Shown here piece by piece: positions 8,958 through 17,612 of a stretch of 64,000 nucleotides of DNA. Under the pieces are notes generated by a model. The model was not told the origin of the DNA and searched no databases. It worked only from the letters and a program-made list of their open reading frames with translations. Made by a program: the position numbers and the translations under genes. The stretch comes from a virus. The DNA is taken from positions 124,001 through 188,000 of IMG/VR virus record IMGVR_UViG_3300018080_000098; one strand, 5' to 3'. Position 1 is the first letter of the stretch, and every line of letters begins with the position of its first letter.

Positions 8958-11063
8958 CTATCTGCGCCGGTAGCTCTGGTTACGATTGTAGCCACCTCTG
9001 CGCCGTTTATTCACGCGTTTATTCCCTCCCCGCTTCTTGTTCAGTGTGCCTATCAGGTAGCTTCCAGCTGATGTACCTGCCAGGGTTTCATGCTCTATAT
9101 TGTCTCCAAGTTCGTCTAGGAATCGAGAAGGAGTGCAATCAATCACGGAGTTGTATCGAAACTCCTCCCTCGTGTGCGTGATTGTTAAGTAGCGTTCCGC
9201 ACGTGTGAGCGCCACGAAGAATATCCGCCTTTCCTCCTCGATGTCTTTCTGCATCTGCTTAGTAGACTTGAGTTGACCAAAGTCGTCTTCTTGCCTCACG
9301 ATGGGCATTACTCCATCAATAGCACCAATCACGTACAGACGAGGTAACTCCAGCCCCTTCGCCGCGTGGCACGTCATCAGATGCACCCGGTCGTCGTTTT
9401 CGTCTTCATCAGTAGATTGCATCAAAGCGGTCCACTCGATGAAGCGGAGAAGACCGCTTCCATGCGCTTCATCGAATTCCTGCGCCGCTTGGATGAGCTC
9501 ATCAATGTGCTCGAGCTTCCCTAAACTTTTGGCGTCCCCGTCTGTTTCTAGCACCTGCCGATACCGTGTTACCTCCACCACCTTCTCGATCATCGGGGCT
9601 ACCAAATCCCGCGGCATCTGATGTAGCGCTGCCAGAACCTCCCGGATGTTCTCAGCCCCCCGCAAAGAGCGCCCCTTGAGCACCCCTTCGTAGTCACGCT
9701 TCTTGAACACCGTCAGAATATGGCAACCAAGCTCCTCTTTGAGCTTGTAGAGCTTTGCGTAGCTCGTTTCCCCAAAGCCTCTGGGCGGCTTGTTGTAGAT
9801 ACGGATGAAGCTAGCGTCGTCCGCACCATTCAGGACGAGCTTGAGGTACGCTAAGATGTCCTTCACAATCGACCGATTGTAGAATCCAAGACCACCAATG
9901 ATTCGGTGAGGAACGTTGTTCGTGACCATGAGCTCTTCAAAGATACGAGACTTCGTGTGCATCCGGTACAGGATGGCAAAGTCGCCCCAGTTGGCTTTCT
10001 CTTTTCGTACCTCCGTAAGGATTTGGTCCACCACCACAGCTGCTTCCTGTTTAGGGTCGAGGCACTCAAGGCAGCGCACAGGTTCCCCATCTACTCGTGC
10101 TCGGATTTTCTTAGGTTTCCTTCCTTCGTTGTGCTCGATGAGCTCGTTGGCCACTTCAGCAATCTGGTGGGTTGAGCGAAAGTTGTCTTCCAGGAAGTAC
10201 ACCTTCAAATCCGGGAAGTCCTGCTCCATTGCATTCATGTTTTCAGGTCGTGCTCCTCGGAAGGCATAAATAGACTGGTCGTCGTCCCCGATAACATACA
10301 CATTGCCATGGGAACTGGCTAGGTGTTTAACCAATTCGTATTGGCTGAGATTGGTGTCCTGACCTTCGTCTACTAGTAGGAACTGAGTCCGCTCAGCATA
10401 TTTAGTTCTGACATCCTCATCTTCTCGAAGTAGTAGAACTGTTTTCATAATGAGGTCATCAAAGTCTAGCGTACGCGTTTTTTCTAGCGTAGCAGCGTAG
10501 CGTCTGTATACCTTCGCGTAGAAGACGTCTTCTTTGCTAGACCCTTCATCCAGCGCATCATAGACGTCATTAGGGAGATAAAGCTGCTGTTTCTTTTTTG
10601 AGATAAACCGTTTTGCACGGTCGGGTGATTGATAGTTTTTCTGTCCCTTAACCTTTTTCGGATCGGTCCCTGTCTCCAACGCAATAGCTTGCACTACATA
10701 CGCTTTTGAGTCGGAGTCATCACAGATGGTGTAATTTTCAGGCAACCCTGCTGCTTTGTGTTCGTACCGAAGCAGTCTGGCACATAGGGAATGGAAGGTA
10801 GAGACATGCACCATCTGAGCTGCGGATTTAGGTAACATCTGGGCTACACGTTCTCTCATCTCATCCGCTGCTTTGTTAGTAAACGTAATCGCTACGATGT
10901 TTCGTGGGCTCACCTTGTGGTGTTTGATTAGGTGCGCAATGCGATGTGTAGCGCAGCGGGTTTTCCCTGACCCGGGGCCGCTTACCACCAGTGCCGCCCC
11001 CTCAAAGTGTGTCGTCGCTGCTCGTTGCTGTGGTGTAAGATGCTCTAAGTAATCTTGTTCCAT
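8958..11063 (-). CDS. uvrD: UvrD/PcrA-like SF1A DNA helicase
   Basis: A 701-residue ATP-dependent 3'-5' DNA helicase of the UvrD/Rep/PcrA family, close to the usual length. All motifs are visible: I GPGSGKT (29-35), Ia AITFTNKAADEM, II LLVDEGQD (about 229-236; the usual DExQD), III GDDDQSIYAFRGA, IV LEDNFRST, V TCHAAKGLE, VI FFVALTRAE. The Gly/Arg/Asn-rich C-terminal tail could bind nucleic acid or partners. It probably acts in replication-fork or repair unwinding together with the phage DnaB, clamp and SF2 helicase, which are transcribed from the same strand upstream. Confidence 0.95.
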   Translation of the reverse strand: MEQDYLEHLTPQQRAATTHFEGAALVVSGPGSGKTRCATHRIAHLIKHHKVSPRNIVAITFTNKAADEMRERVAQMLPKSAAQMVHVSTFHSLCARLLRYEHKAAGLPENYTICDDSDSKAYVVQAIALETGTDPKKVKGQKNYQSPDRAKRFISKKKQQLYLPNDVYDALDEGSSKEDVFYAKVYRRYAATLEKTRTLDFDDLIMKTVLLLREDEDVRTKYAERTQFLLVDEGQDTNLSQYELVKHLASSHGNVYVIGDDDQSIYAFRGARPENMNAMEQDFPDLKVYFLEDNFRSTHQIAEVANELIEHNEGRKPKKIRARVDGEPVRCLECLDPKQEAAVVVDQILTEVRKEKANWGDFAILYRMHTKSRIFEELMVTNNVPHRIIGGLGFYNRSIVKDILAYLKLVLNGADDASFIRIYNKPPRGFGETSYAKLYKLKEELGCHILTVFKKRDYEGVLKGRSLRGAENIREVLAALHQMPRDLVAPMIEKVVEVTRYRQVLETDGDAKSLGKLEHIDELIQAAQEFDEAHGSGLLRFIEWTALMQSTDEDENDDRVHLMTCHAAKGLELPRLYVIGAIDGVMPIVRQEDDFGQLKSTKQMQKDIEEERRIFFVALTRAERYLTITHTREEFRYNSVIDCTPSRFLDELGDNIEHETLAGTSAGSYLIGTLNKKRGGNKRVNKRRRGGYNRNQSYRRR

Positions 11064-11071
11064 CGTAGTAA

Positions 11072-11350
11072 TCAGCGCCGCTCTAGCGCGTCCCCAATAG
11101 TAGCCCGCTCCTGCGGGTCCAGTTCGTTCTGTGAGCTCCGCGCCAAATCCCGCTTGAGCTCAGCTTCTTGTATCCCCTGTTCTATCGCTTTTTCCGACCA
11201 ACCGCAAGGCTTAAATCCATAGAGCTTCTTGTACTGCCTACGCAAACTCTCCAACCGCGTCAGCTCCTTCGGCCCCTGATGCCAATGTGGAACCACTCCA
11301 CTAGAGTCCGTCTTTCCACTGTCCTGCTGTTTCGAGGTGAGTTGCTCCAT
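11072..11350 (-). CDS. Hypothetical small protein upstream of uvrD
   Basis: A 92-residue polar, Gln/Glu/Lys/Arg-rich protein without a recognised domain. ATG 11350 has AGGA seven bases before it; ATG 11371 is an alternative but has poor spacing. It overlaps the end of the preceding gene by 50 bases and lies 8 bases before uvrD, so it is in the replication transcript. The segment LRRQYKKLYGFKPCGWSEK is the only part that looks folded. Confidence 0.5.
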   Translation of the reverse strand: MEQLTSKQQDSGKTDSSGVVPHWHQGPKELTRLESLRRQYKKLYGFKPCGWSEKAIEQGIQEAELKRDLARSSQNELDPQERATIGDALERR

Positions 11351-11771
11351 CGCTGAATCCTGCTTCGTCATGTTCCTTCGTCTTCCCCTTGTACACGAGG
11401 TGATAATCACACTCGCCTATTCCGGCCTTCCACAGCCGGATGTTGTCGTCCGCAGCTATCGGTACCGGGTCCTTCCGACGTATGTCGTCCGCGTCCGAGT
11501 ACGCAATCGCCAGATACCAGGTATGCAGATGTATAATAGGAGTGCCAACGTACAGCAAGATATAACCTAGTAGACGCTCCCGAGAAAATTTCGCCGCCTT
11601 CCCATACACGCCCACCAGAGATACCCGGTCTCCATGCTGCTTGATCACTTCATGGTGAGGCTGCTCATCATGGGCGATGGACTTCAGTTTTAACACAAAC
11701 CCGTGGTCACCGCAACGGGTAATAAACGCACTCTCGTAAAGGTTCCACTGCTCGACCGCAGTCCGCAACAC
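11301..11771 (-). CDS. Hypothetical protein after the sliding clamp
   Basis: A 156-residue protein. The open frame extends upstream into the clamp gene, but GTG 11771, with GAGGG close before it and six bases after the clamp stop, is the likely start. It contains a beta-alpha-looking segment (GFVLKLKSIAHDEQ, VSLVGVYGKAAK, LLGYILLYVGTPI) and a Trp/Tyr-rich middle; no catalytic motif is recognised. Its place directly after the clamp suggests a replication accessory role, without direct evidence. Confidence 0.55.
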   Translation of the reverse strand: MLRTAVEQWNLYESAFITRCGDHGFVLKLKSIAHDEQPHHEVIKQHGDRVSLVGVYGKAAKFSRERLLGYILLYVGTPIIHLHTWYLAIAYSDADDIRRKDPVPIAADDNIRLWKAGIGECDYHLVYKGKTKEHDEAGFSDGATHLETAGQWKDGL

Positions 11772-11776
11772 TCCCT

Positions 11777-12979
11777 CTAACTCGCTAGACTCTCCTCTAG
11801 CATGTCCAGGTCGATCTGCGACATGAAGTACTCGATCCTCCCGTTGTCGCTCTCCGCTGCCCTTACGATTACTTTTCTTCCGTTCCATAGCTCTACCGTC
11901 AATGGCGTTACCTCAGGAGCCAGATTCAAAATGCTCTCGAAGTAATGCTGGTTGAGATACATAATCACCGGACCGCCCCCACGAGCCTTCGCCGTCGATG
12001 TAGGAATCTTCGACAACCCCGTCTTCCCATCCTTCTGCGCCGCCAACAGCACCTCGCTCTTCTCCACCTTCACATTCAACGTCAACGGCTCCGTTGCCGT
12101 CGAACTTACCTTCCCCACCGTCGACACCGCTTCCCGAATGTTCTTCCGAAGCGCCGTGAACATGCAGTCCATCTGCCCCTCCACCGTCTCCTTGTACACC
12201 GCGTCCGCATCCATGAATGGAGCCTCGATCGTCGGGTAGAACAAGTCCGCGTCCGCAGACTTGAACCGCACCATCCGAGTCTCCTCTATGTTACGCTCCA
12301 CCCCAATCTCCACCATAGACCCCTCGATGCTCCCCAGTATCGTGCTCAACGATACCGCCTTCAGTATGAACCGAGCGTTCGTACGTACCTTGATGTCTGT
12401 CGACCGCAGAAGACAGCGCCCGTAACTGTAGAAGTCGAGCCCCACCATCTCCAGCAACGCGCGCCCATCACCACCAGCCGGGCCAAGCTTGAACTGCATC
12501 CGCATCTCTTCTTGCTTCAGCCCCGGCTTGATCGCCACAAACCCAGCCGTCCGTGCCAACGCGTCCGACGGTATCCGCGCCACAATTGGCATCTCGTAGT
12601 CCGTAGGCTTCGTGTTCTCTATCACGTCCGCCGCTTCCTGGTCCGCGGGCAAGTCATACTTCGTCTTCTTCGTCGAAAAGTGCACCAATCGAACGTTGTA
12701 GTCGTACTCGATGGTCACCGTCCCCGACAACCGGTACTTCGCTACCTCCACCAGATCTACCCCGATGCTCCCCTCCCGCAACGTCTTCGCCTTCACAGCT
12801 TTCTGTACGTACGCTCCGTTGTTAGCTACATCGATCAGCAGTAGCCCCTCTACCACCTTCAAACGCCCCTTGAACCCACCGTCCCCCGTCTTCTTCGTGC
12901 TTTCAGTGCTCAGCTTCTGAAGCGTCTGTAACGCCTTCACCGTCTTCTTCAGGTCCTTCGCCGCTATTTGCACTTTCAT
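11777..12979 (-). CDS. dnaN: DNA polymerase sliding clamp, DnaN (beta)-like
   Basis: A 400-residue protein, slightly longer than cellular beta clamps. The N-terminus (MKVQIAAKDLKKTVKALQ) and the three-part beta-alpha texture fit the DnaN fold, including LLIDVANNGAYVQKAV in domain 1 and a domain 3 with MYLNQHYFESILN, VTPLTVELWNGRKVIV and a final IEYFMSQID, equivalent to the family's NPxYLLDxL ... YLVMPM ending. It would encircle DNA and tether the phage polymerase and other partners. The start ATG overlaps the exonuclease stop (TGATG), with AAAGGAG upstream. The assignment rests on fold-like pattern, not on strong residue identity. Confidence 0.7.
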   Translation of the reverse strand: MKVQIAAKDLKKTVKALQTLQKLSTESTKKTGDGGFKGRLKVVEGLLLIDVANNGAYVQKAVKAKTLREGSIGVDLVEVAKYRLSGTVTIEYDYNVRLVHFSTKKTKYDLPADQEAADVIENTKPTDYEMPIVARIPSDALARTAGFVAIKPGLKQEEMRMQFKLGPAGGDGRALLEMVGLDFYSYGRCLLRSTDIKVRTNARFILKAVSLSTILGSIEGSMVEIGVERNIEETRMVRFKSADADLFYPTIEAPFMDADAVYKETVEGQMDCMFTALRKNIREAVSTVGKVSSTATEPLTLNVKVEKSEVLLAAQKDGKTGLSKIPTSTAKARGGGPVIMYLNQHYFESILNLAPEVTPLTVELWNGRKVIVRAAESDNGRIEYFMSQIDLDMLEESLAS

Positions 12980-13866
12980 CAGGATGGCTCCTTTCGTGTG
13001 AGCCGGTCTATCGTTGGCACGTCTACCCGGTACAACTGCTGCTCAGCCAGGAACTTCATCAGCCCAGTCGGGTTCCCATCCTGGCGCTTCGAGAGCAAAC
13101 GTAACCCATCGCGCAGCTTCACCAATCGGTAGTTGAGCTCAATCTGCTCCCTGTATTTTACAACACGTTCCAGCTGTTTCCCCGTCAACACCCCCTTGGC
13201 CTTCGCTACCCTGTATGCCGCTCCAGGGGATGTCCCACACCCAGCGAGCTCCGTCAGAAGCACTGTCTTCATCCTCGGCACCCCTCGAGGAATGTTGTCC
13301 GAGTCCCCCAGAAACGCCTTCATGCACGCCACGTTCTCCGGAGGAACGCCCAGTGTTTCCTTGCACTTGTGTGCATCTATTAGACCTCCTTTACGCACTA
13401 CGGCGCACACCCGCTCCCCGCGGATTAGTTGCCAGAGATCTCTGTCTTCACTGATCATGAACGCCCGCTCACCCTTTTCCAACTTCTGAACGAAACAAGC
13501 TATCGCATCATCCGCTTCACCATGAGGAGCTTTTATTAGCTTTCCACGCATAAAATCTAGCAACTTCAGTGTTTTAGCCATAAACCCCTCGAACTCCAGA
13601 TCCCTTTTTCTGTCCCCCTTATACCCCGGAAACATACGAGCCCGGATCTCCCTGCCATCCCCCTCCAAAGCAACAACTAATTCAGCTCCAGGATACTCGC
13701 GCCGCAATTTTGCCAACATAAATATAAGCAATTCCAACGCCTTGGGCCGGTCCGTTGAATGATAAGCGCGCCTAACAAAGTTCGCCCAGTCCACAATTAC
13801 ATATTGTTTTTGCTGTGGAAATATAGGCGACATGCCTGATTTCATTGGGTTTTTAATACTTATCAT
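12979..13866 (-). CDS. 5'-3' exonuclease / flap endonuclease
   Basis: A 295-residue FEN-family nuclease (Pol I N-domain, T5 exonuclease, T4 RNase H type) that would remove RNA primers and flaps. Acidic metal-site motifs are in order: VDWANF (Asp26), ALEGD (about 66-70), GEADDA (117-120), SEDRDLW (139-145) and FLGDSDNIPRGVP (Asp188, Asp190), followed by a degenerate helix-hairpin-helix. The start is ATG 13866; the nearby purine run is very close, so downstream ATGs at codons 8 and 12 are possible starts. It is translationally coupled to the sliding clamp. An internal TTGTAAAA match at 13157-13164 might serve the clamp, but it also encodes protein. Confidence 0.9.
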   Translation of the reverse strand: MISIKNPMKSGMSPIFPQQKQYVIVDWANFVRRAYHSTDRPKALELLIFMLAKLRREYPGAELVVALEGDGREIRARMFPGYKGDRKRDLEFEGFMAKTLKLLDFMRGKLIKAPHGEADDAIACFVQKLEKGERAFMISEDRDLWQLIRGERVCAVVRKGGLIDAHKCKETLGVPPENVACMKAFLGDSDNIPRGVPRMKTVLLTELAGCGTSPGAAYRVAKAKGVLTGKQLERVVKYREQIELNYRLVKLRDGLRLLSKRQDGNPTGLMKFLAEQQLYRVDVPTIDRLTRKEPS

Positions 13867-13888
13867 CCTTTTTCTGCTAATTTTTTAC

Positions 13889-13917
13889 TTGACAGCGTCA
13901 AGGCCCATTGCCACAAT
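13889..13917 (+). promoter_or_regulatory. Host-like promoter with palindromes for the 58-residue gene
   Basis: TTGACA (13889-13894), a 17-base spacer and CACAAT (13912-13917) form a sigma70-like promoter on the plus strand. The -35 lies inside a palindrome, TTGAC-AGC-GTCAA, and a second inverted repeat AGTGT/ACACT follows at 13926-13942. Both could be operators. Confidence 0.5.
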
Positions 13918-13958
13918 TAGGGTATAGTGTACTTTTAACACTGGAAAGGAGTTGACCC

Positions 13959-14135
13959 ATGCAAAACCGAAATCGTCATCTCCGAGTGAGCCAAACGCAG
14001 CTTCAGACCCTCAACCGTTACCCGCGCCACCCCGGCGTTTGGCGCCAGCTCGGCGTGCGCCTGGGTAGAGGTACTCGTGTCGTTGTCGGCAACCACGGTG
14101 TACGCCTCGTGCGTCCGGGAGGTACCCGTCGCTAG
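13959..14135 (+). CDS. Small basic protein encoded against the replication operon
   Basis: A 58-residue protein of which about one fifth is Arg, with no recognised family. It has a textbook ribosome site (AAAGGAG, 7 bases, ATG) and its own promoter-like sequence, and it is the only plus-strand gene inside a 17-kb minus-strand block. Its stop TAG (14133-14135) overlaps the dnaB stop on the other strand (14132-14134), a tail-to-tail overlap. Strong charge and small size fit a nucleic-acid-binding or host-takeover peptide. The predicted fold is short beta (GTRVVVGNHGVRLVRPGG). Confidence 0.6.
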   Translation: MQNRNRHLRVSQTQLQTLNRYPRHPGVWRQLGVRLGRGTRVVVGNHGVRLVRPGGTRR

Positions 14136-15517
14136 TACGTGGAGTTTGTCCAACCTTCACTATTCGCGCTCATCGCTCCCGTTTCCCTTTTCTTGCCTTG
14201 CTGCACTCCTTGACCTCCCTGAGCTGAAGAAACCTCAATCCGCATGATGTCCAACTTGAATTTGGCGCTAAACCGTCTAGGGCGCCCATGCCGTGCCTTG
14301 GCCAAGCGGATCTCCACGTTCCCACTTTCCTCCTCCTCAGGACCGTAGGGCCACCATATCCAGTAATCTGTGTTCTCCTGGATAGCCCGACCGTACTTCA
14401 CCTTCTCGTCTTCCGAAAGCTGTGACAGCAGGATGACCACGCAGTTGAGCCTCTTCGCCAACATCGCCAAGTAGCGAGAATACTCCATCTGCATCTGCCA
14501 TGTGCTCTGGTTATTGCGCGTGTGCATCAACGTGATGTAGTCGACGATGATGCTGTCGTACATCAGAGGCGCCGTCGTAGCCTCCACCTTCTGAGGCGTG
14601 AATATCGGGTCCTTCACAGGCCAGATTGTGTAGCAGCATTCATTGTTACTGCCATGCTTCTGCCACTTTTGGAACGCACGCTCAGTTTCCTTCCGCTCCT
14701 CAGCGTTCAAGTACTTGGTCACACGAACCTTGTCGTGAGGTACCCGGCTGATGTTTGACATCACACGCCGTAGGAACTCCCTCTTCGTCATCTCGATAGA
14801 AACGTAGCAAACGTTGTGGTTCGCTTTGAGGTACTGGTTGATGCTCATCTGCATCGCCAGCGTGCTTTTACCCCCTGCTGGCGGAGCGGATATAGTTACT
14901 AGATTACCCCGCTCGAATCCATGTATGTGATCGTCCAGACCCTTTAATCCCGTAGAAACGAATTGCGCCGGGCTGTACGTCATAAGGTCATCGTACTCCC
15001 GCTTCGCCTCCATCCCCGATGACCTGCTGCCGAAGTGTACCAGCGTTTGCTTCTCGTATCCTCCGTGTAGCTCTCCCAGCCCCTTCTCCCACGCCGCACG
15101 AATCTGCTCGATCTCCTCCTCGCTCACATTCCCCTCAGCAAGAGTGTTGACCTCCTGCTGAATGCTGTAGATGGCGCGCACCTGCTCGTAGGTCTTCAGC
15201 TTCTGAATCAGGTCCGCTACACGCTTCTTGTCAAATTTCCCAGCCGCCCGTCGACGCTCGGGCGTAGCTTGCAGGAACGCTACCGCCCCCTTCGAACTCG
15301 AGATAGCAGCGTCCGAAGCAAAGTCTCTTGCAGTGCCAAAACTCTTTCCAGCCCTGAGCAGCACGTTCATGCGCCTGCGTATCAACTGCCCGTATTCCGA
15401 ACCGTATGTGTCCTCGTCCGTCTCCGCTAGTACCATCGCACGGATCGTTTCGCTCCTCGTCTCCAGTGCACAGATGAGTATCTTCTGCTCGAGCTCCGTG
15501 TTGTACAGATGCGCCAT
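14132..15517 (-). CDS. dnaB: Replicative DNA helicase, DnaB-like
   Basis: A 461-residue hexameric-helicase family protein. An N-terminal helical domain (about 1-150) precedes a RecA-like core: Walker A APPAGGKST (211-219), VCYVSIEMTKREF (motif 1a), Walker B SIIVDYITLM, motif H3 VVILLSQLS with its Gln, and an arginine-finger region near LAKARHGRPRR. It would unwind the fork with the phage primase (30083-31015). The ATG immediately follows the stop of the putative loader gene. The C-terminal 30 residues are Gly/Gln/Ser-rich and probably disordered. Confidence 0.92.
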   Translation of the reverse strand: MAHLYNTELEQKILICALETRSETIRAMVLAETDEDTYGSEYGQLIRRRMNVLLRAGKSFGTARDFASDAAISSSKGAVAFLQATPERRRAAGKFDKKRVADLIQKLKTYEQVRAIYSIQQEVNTLAEGNVSEEEIEQIRAAWEKGLGELHGGYEKQTLVHFGSRSSGMEAKREYDDLMTYSPAQFVSTGLKGLDDHIHGFERGNLVTISAPPAGGKSTLAMQMSINQYLKANHNVCYVSIEMTKREFLRRVMSNISRVPHDKVRVTKYLNAEERKETERAFQKWQKHGSNNECCYTIWPVKDPIFTPQKVEATTAPLMYDSIIVDYITLMHTRNNQSTWQMQMEYSRYLAMLAKRLNCVVILLSQLSEDEKVKYGRAIQENTDYWIWWPYGPEEEESGNVEIRLAKARHGRPRRFSAKFKLDIMRIEVSSAQGGQGVQQGKKRETGAMSANSEGWTNSTY

Positions 15518-16090
15518 CTACTCAGCCCTCAGTTGTTCAGGAGTCAAATCTTTCACACGAAGCACCACATCCGGGTACAGCCCCGCCTTCGACACCGCCC
15601 ACCGTTCCGGTTCTTTCGTCCCACTAATCACCACCAGCCTCACTGTGTAGTGAAACCTCGCGATGATATCCCGCACACTCTGCACCCGTTCAGGAGTTGC
15701 CTTCTCCAAGATGTTGTGAAGAATCATGCACCCTGGATACGTCTCCAACCTCGGCACATCCTGAGCCGTGTCTACCGTAGCTACGTCACGCCCCGTCAAC
15801 TTGTTGTACTCCACCAGCATGTAGAGAGCCAGGTGCAGCCCACCTGTATCCGTCGGCTCAGACCCAATCACTACCAAAGGAGCTTTCCGTGGAATGCTTT
15901 TCGCAAGCTTCTTCACCCATTGCTTCTGCGCTACAGCAGATAAGGAGACTCCTCGGAATTTCGTTGCCCGAAAGTGGATGAGCTCTGTTCGAGGATTCCA
16001 GAGGTAGGCTGGAATGCGCATTCGGCACAGCAGACGTTCCTGATCTGTTTTGACTATCGCCGCGTCCGGGCTACTTTTTCCGCTTCGCAT
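15518..16090 (-). CDS. Putative helicase loader with degenerate P-loop
   Basis: A 190-residue protein directly upstream of and abutting dnaB. Residues 72-110 resemble the core of a DnaC/IstB-like ATPase (PLVVIGSEPTDTGGLHLALYM), but the Walker A Lys-Ser/Thr is replaced by Gly-Leu. A Walker B-like strand GCMILHNI and a sensor-like segment TVRLVVISGT follow. The arrangement SF2 helicase, this gene, dnaB fits a helicase loader that has lost ATP hydrolysis. The call is inference from position and weak pattern; a non-enzymatic P-loop relative is the alternative. It overlaps the SF2 helicase end by 20 bases. Confidence 0.4.
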   Translation of the reverse strand: MRSGKSSPDAAIVKTDQERLLCRMRIPAYLWNPRTELIHFRATKFRGVSLSAVAQKQWVKKLAKSIPRKAPLVVIGSEPTDTGGLHLALYMLVEYNKLTGRDVATVDTAQDVPRLETYPGCMILHNILEKATPERVQSVRDIIARFHYTVRLVVISGTKEPERWAVSKAGLYPDVVLRVKDLTPEQLRAE

Positions 16091-17606
16091 AGTTCTTCCA
16101 GACTCCCACTCTGCCTGCTTGTTCAGTTCCCACTGGTACTACTTTTACATCCCAGCCATGTGATCTACACAGCCTCATCCGGTTGTTGTACGCACCGGAT
16201 AGCTGCCCACCACCTTCATCCACGTAATCCCGAATGATGGGCTTCTTCTTTCCCGCCAACCAACGACGCGCCCTCCCGTACGCCTGCTTCGTCTCCCCTT
16301 TGGAGCTGGCTGGAGTTACATAGTGCAAACAGTCCACACGTGGCAGGTTGACGAGCTTGTTCAGGACCTTCCCAGCGAACAGTATCTGCACCTTCCCTTC
16401 GCGCACCTCTTTATAGATGAGCTTGCGAACAGGCTTTTTCACTTTCCCGTCTACGTACCGGACGTCATAACCGTCCTGAGACAGTAGAAGGTGAAGCTTC
16501 TTTGCGACTGCTGTACGTTGGGGCGCAACGCAAGCGATTACCCGCCCCGCGTCCGCGTCCTTCCGAAGGTACTCTTGGATGATTCGGTAGCGGTCATCAT
16601 CTTGGATGAGGTGGTCCATGATGACTTTCCACTGATAGTGTCGCGGGAAGTTTTTCTTGTACTGCCAGGTGGGGCACTGCGATCCGGTTTCGATGAAGTG
16701 AACGGTGGGAGGCATCTGTTTCGCCTTCCCTTTTGCTACCACCGGGCCTACCATGTCGAAGATGAGATGGTGGCGGTTGTCCTTCCTATCCACAGTGGCA
16801 GTAAGCCCCAGTGTCGCGAGAGGGTTCAGAGCTTGCACTACTTTTGAGAATTGTTCAGCCCCGAAGTCCTGTACCTCGTCTATCACGAGGAGACCGAAGT
16901 CGTTGCGATGTTGGCGAAGCCATTTCTTCCCTCGTGTTTTGATGAAGGATTGGACCGTCCCAACGGTGATCGGGAAGAAGTTTTTCTTTCTGTTGGCTTT
17001 GAATGGGCCGACGAGCTTTCTTCCTGTAATTTCCTCAAGTTCCCGTATGTTCGTGTGCTCTTCGAGCTCCTCTATCCACTGATCTGTTCCGTCTGTCAAG
17101 GAGCTGAGAATCAACGTCGTCATCCCCAGCATGGCGATAACACCGACTCCCATCACCGTCTTACCGCTACCGGTGTCCCCTTCGATGATGCCGTAGCCCC
17201 GTTTCAGGTACTCGTGGATGCAGCGTTCTTGGTCTGCCCAGCGGTGGTCTTCGAGGGTGCTCTCGCTCATTTCGAGTTGCACCTCGAGGGGAACAACTGG
17301 GCGCAGGTCCTGGTAGCCCTGCCGGAGAAACGGTTCCAGCTTCTCCAGGTTGCCTCGGGGGAAGGAGATGTAGCTCGTTCCGTCTTTGCCAAACAACTCC
17401 CGGTACGTAAGGAACGACTCCTCTACATCCTGCTTCTGCCTTATGGGCTCGTCGTACTCGTCGTGTAGTACTTCCCCAAACTCATTTTCTTTCAGGCTGT
17501 ACTTGCGCTCCTTCCACTTGTAGTGAAACGCCCGCAGGTCACGGTTGGTAACCAGGTCAGCAGGCACAATAAGTCGGTTGGATAAGGTAATGTTGCTACG
17601 AGCCAT
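16071..17606 (-). CDS. SF2 DNA/RNA helicase (UvsW/XPB-like)
   Basis: A 511-residue superfamily 2 helicase. An N-terminal 120-residue region precedes motif I GDTGSGKT (143-150), a Q-to-Ia segment TLILSSLTDGTDQW, motif II VIDEVQ (242-246, so a DExQ rather than DEAD box), III GLTATV, and a C-domain with ILFAGKVLNKLVNLP and motif VI QAYGRARRW. This resembles T4 UvsW and RadD/XPB-type annealing and branch-migration helicases, which process recombination intermediates. It sits upstream of the loader and dnaB genes. Confidence 0.85.
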   Translation of the reverse strand: MARSNITLSNRLIVPADLVTNRDLRAFHYKWKERKYSLKENEFGEVLHDEYDEPIRQKQDVEESFLTYRELFGKDGTSYISFPRGNLEKLEPFLRQGYQDLRPVVPLEVQLEMSESTLEDHRWADQERCIHEYLKRGYGIIEGDTGSGKTVMGVGVIAMLGMTTLILSSLTDGTDQWIEELEEHTNIRELEEITGRKLVGPFKANRKKNFFPITVGTVQSFIKTRGKKWLRQHRNDFGLLVIDEVQDFGAEQFSKVVQALNPLATLGLTATVDRKDNRHHLIFDMVGPVVAKGKAKQMPPTVHFIETGSQCPTWQYKKNFPRHYQWKVIMDHLIQDDDRYRIIQEYLRKDADAGRVIACVAPQRTAVAKKLHLLLSQDGYDVRYVDGKVKKPVRKLIYKEVREGKVQILFAGKVLNKLVNLPRVDCLHYVTPASSKGETKQAYGRARRWLAGKKKPIIRDYVDEGGGQLSGAYNNRMRLCRSHGWDVKVVPVGTEQAGRVGVWKNYAKRKK

Positions 17607-17612
17607 GGGAAG

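Noticed and set aside
8068-8973. A 301-codon open frame opposite the NYN-like gene
   Set aside because: His/Leu/Val-rich shadow; the minus-strand gene has the ribosome site and operon context.
11945-12844. A 299-codon open frame opposite the clamp gene
   Set aside because: Arg/His-rich shadow of the sliding clamp.
13157-13164. TTGTAAAA inside the 5'-3' exonuclease gene
   Set aside because: It could feed the sliding clamp, but it is coding and 178 bases from the next start; not counted as a promoter.
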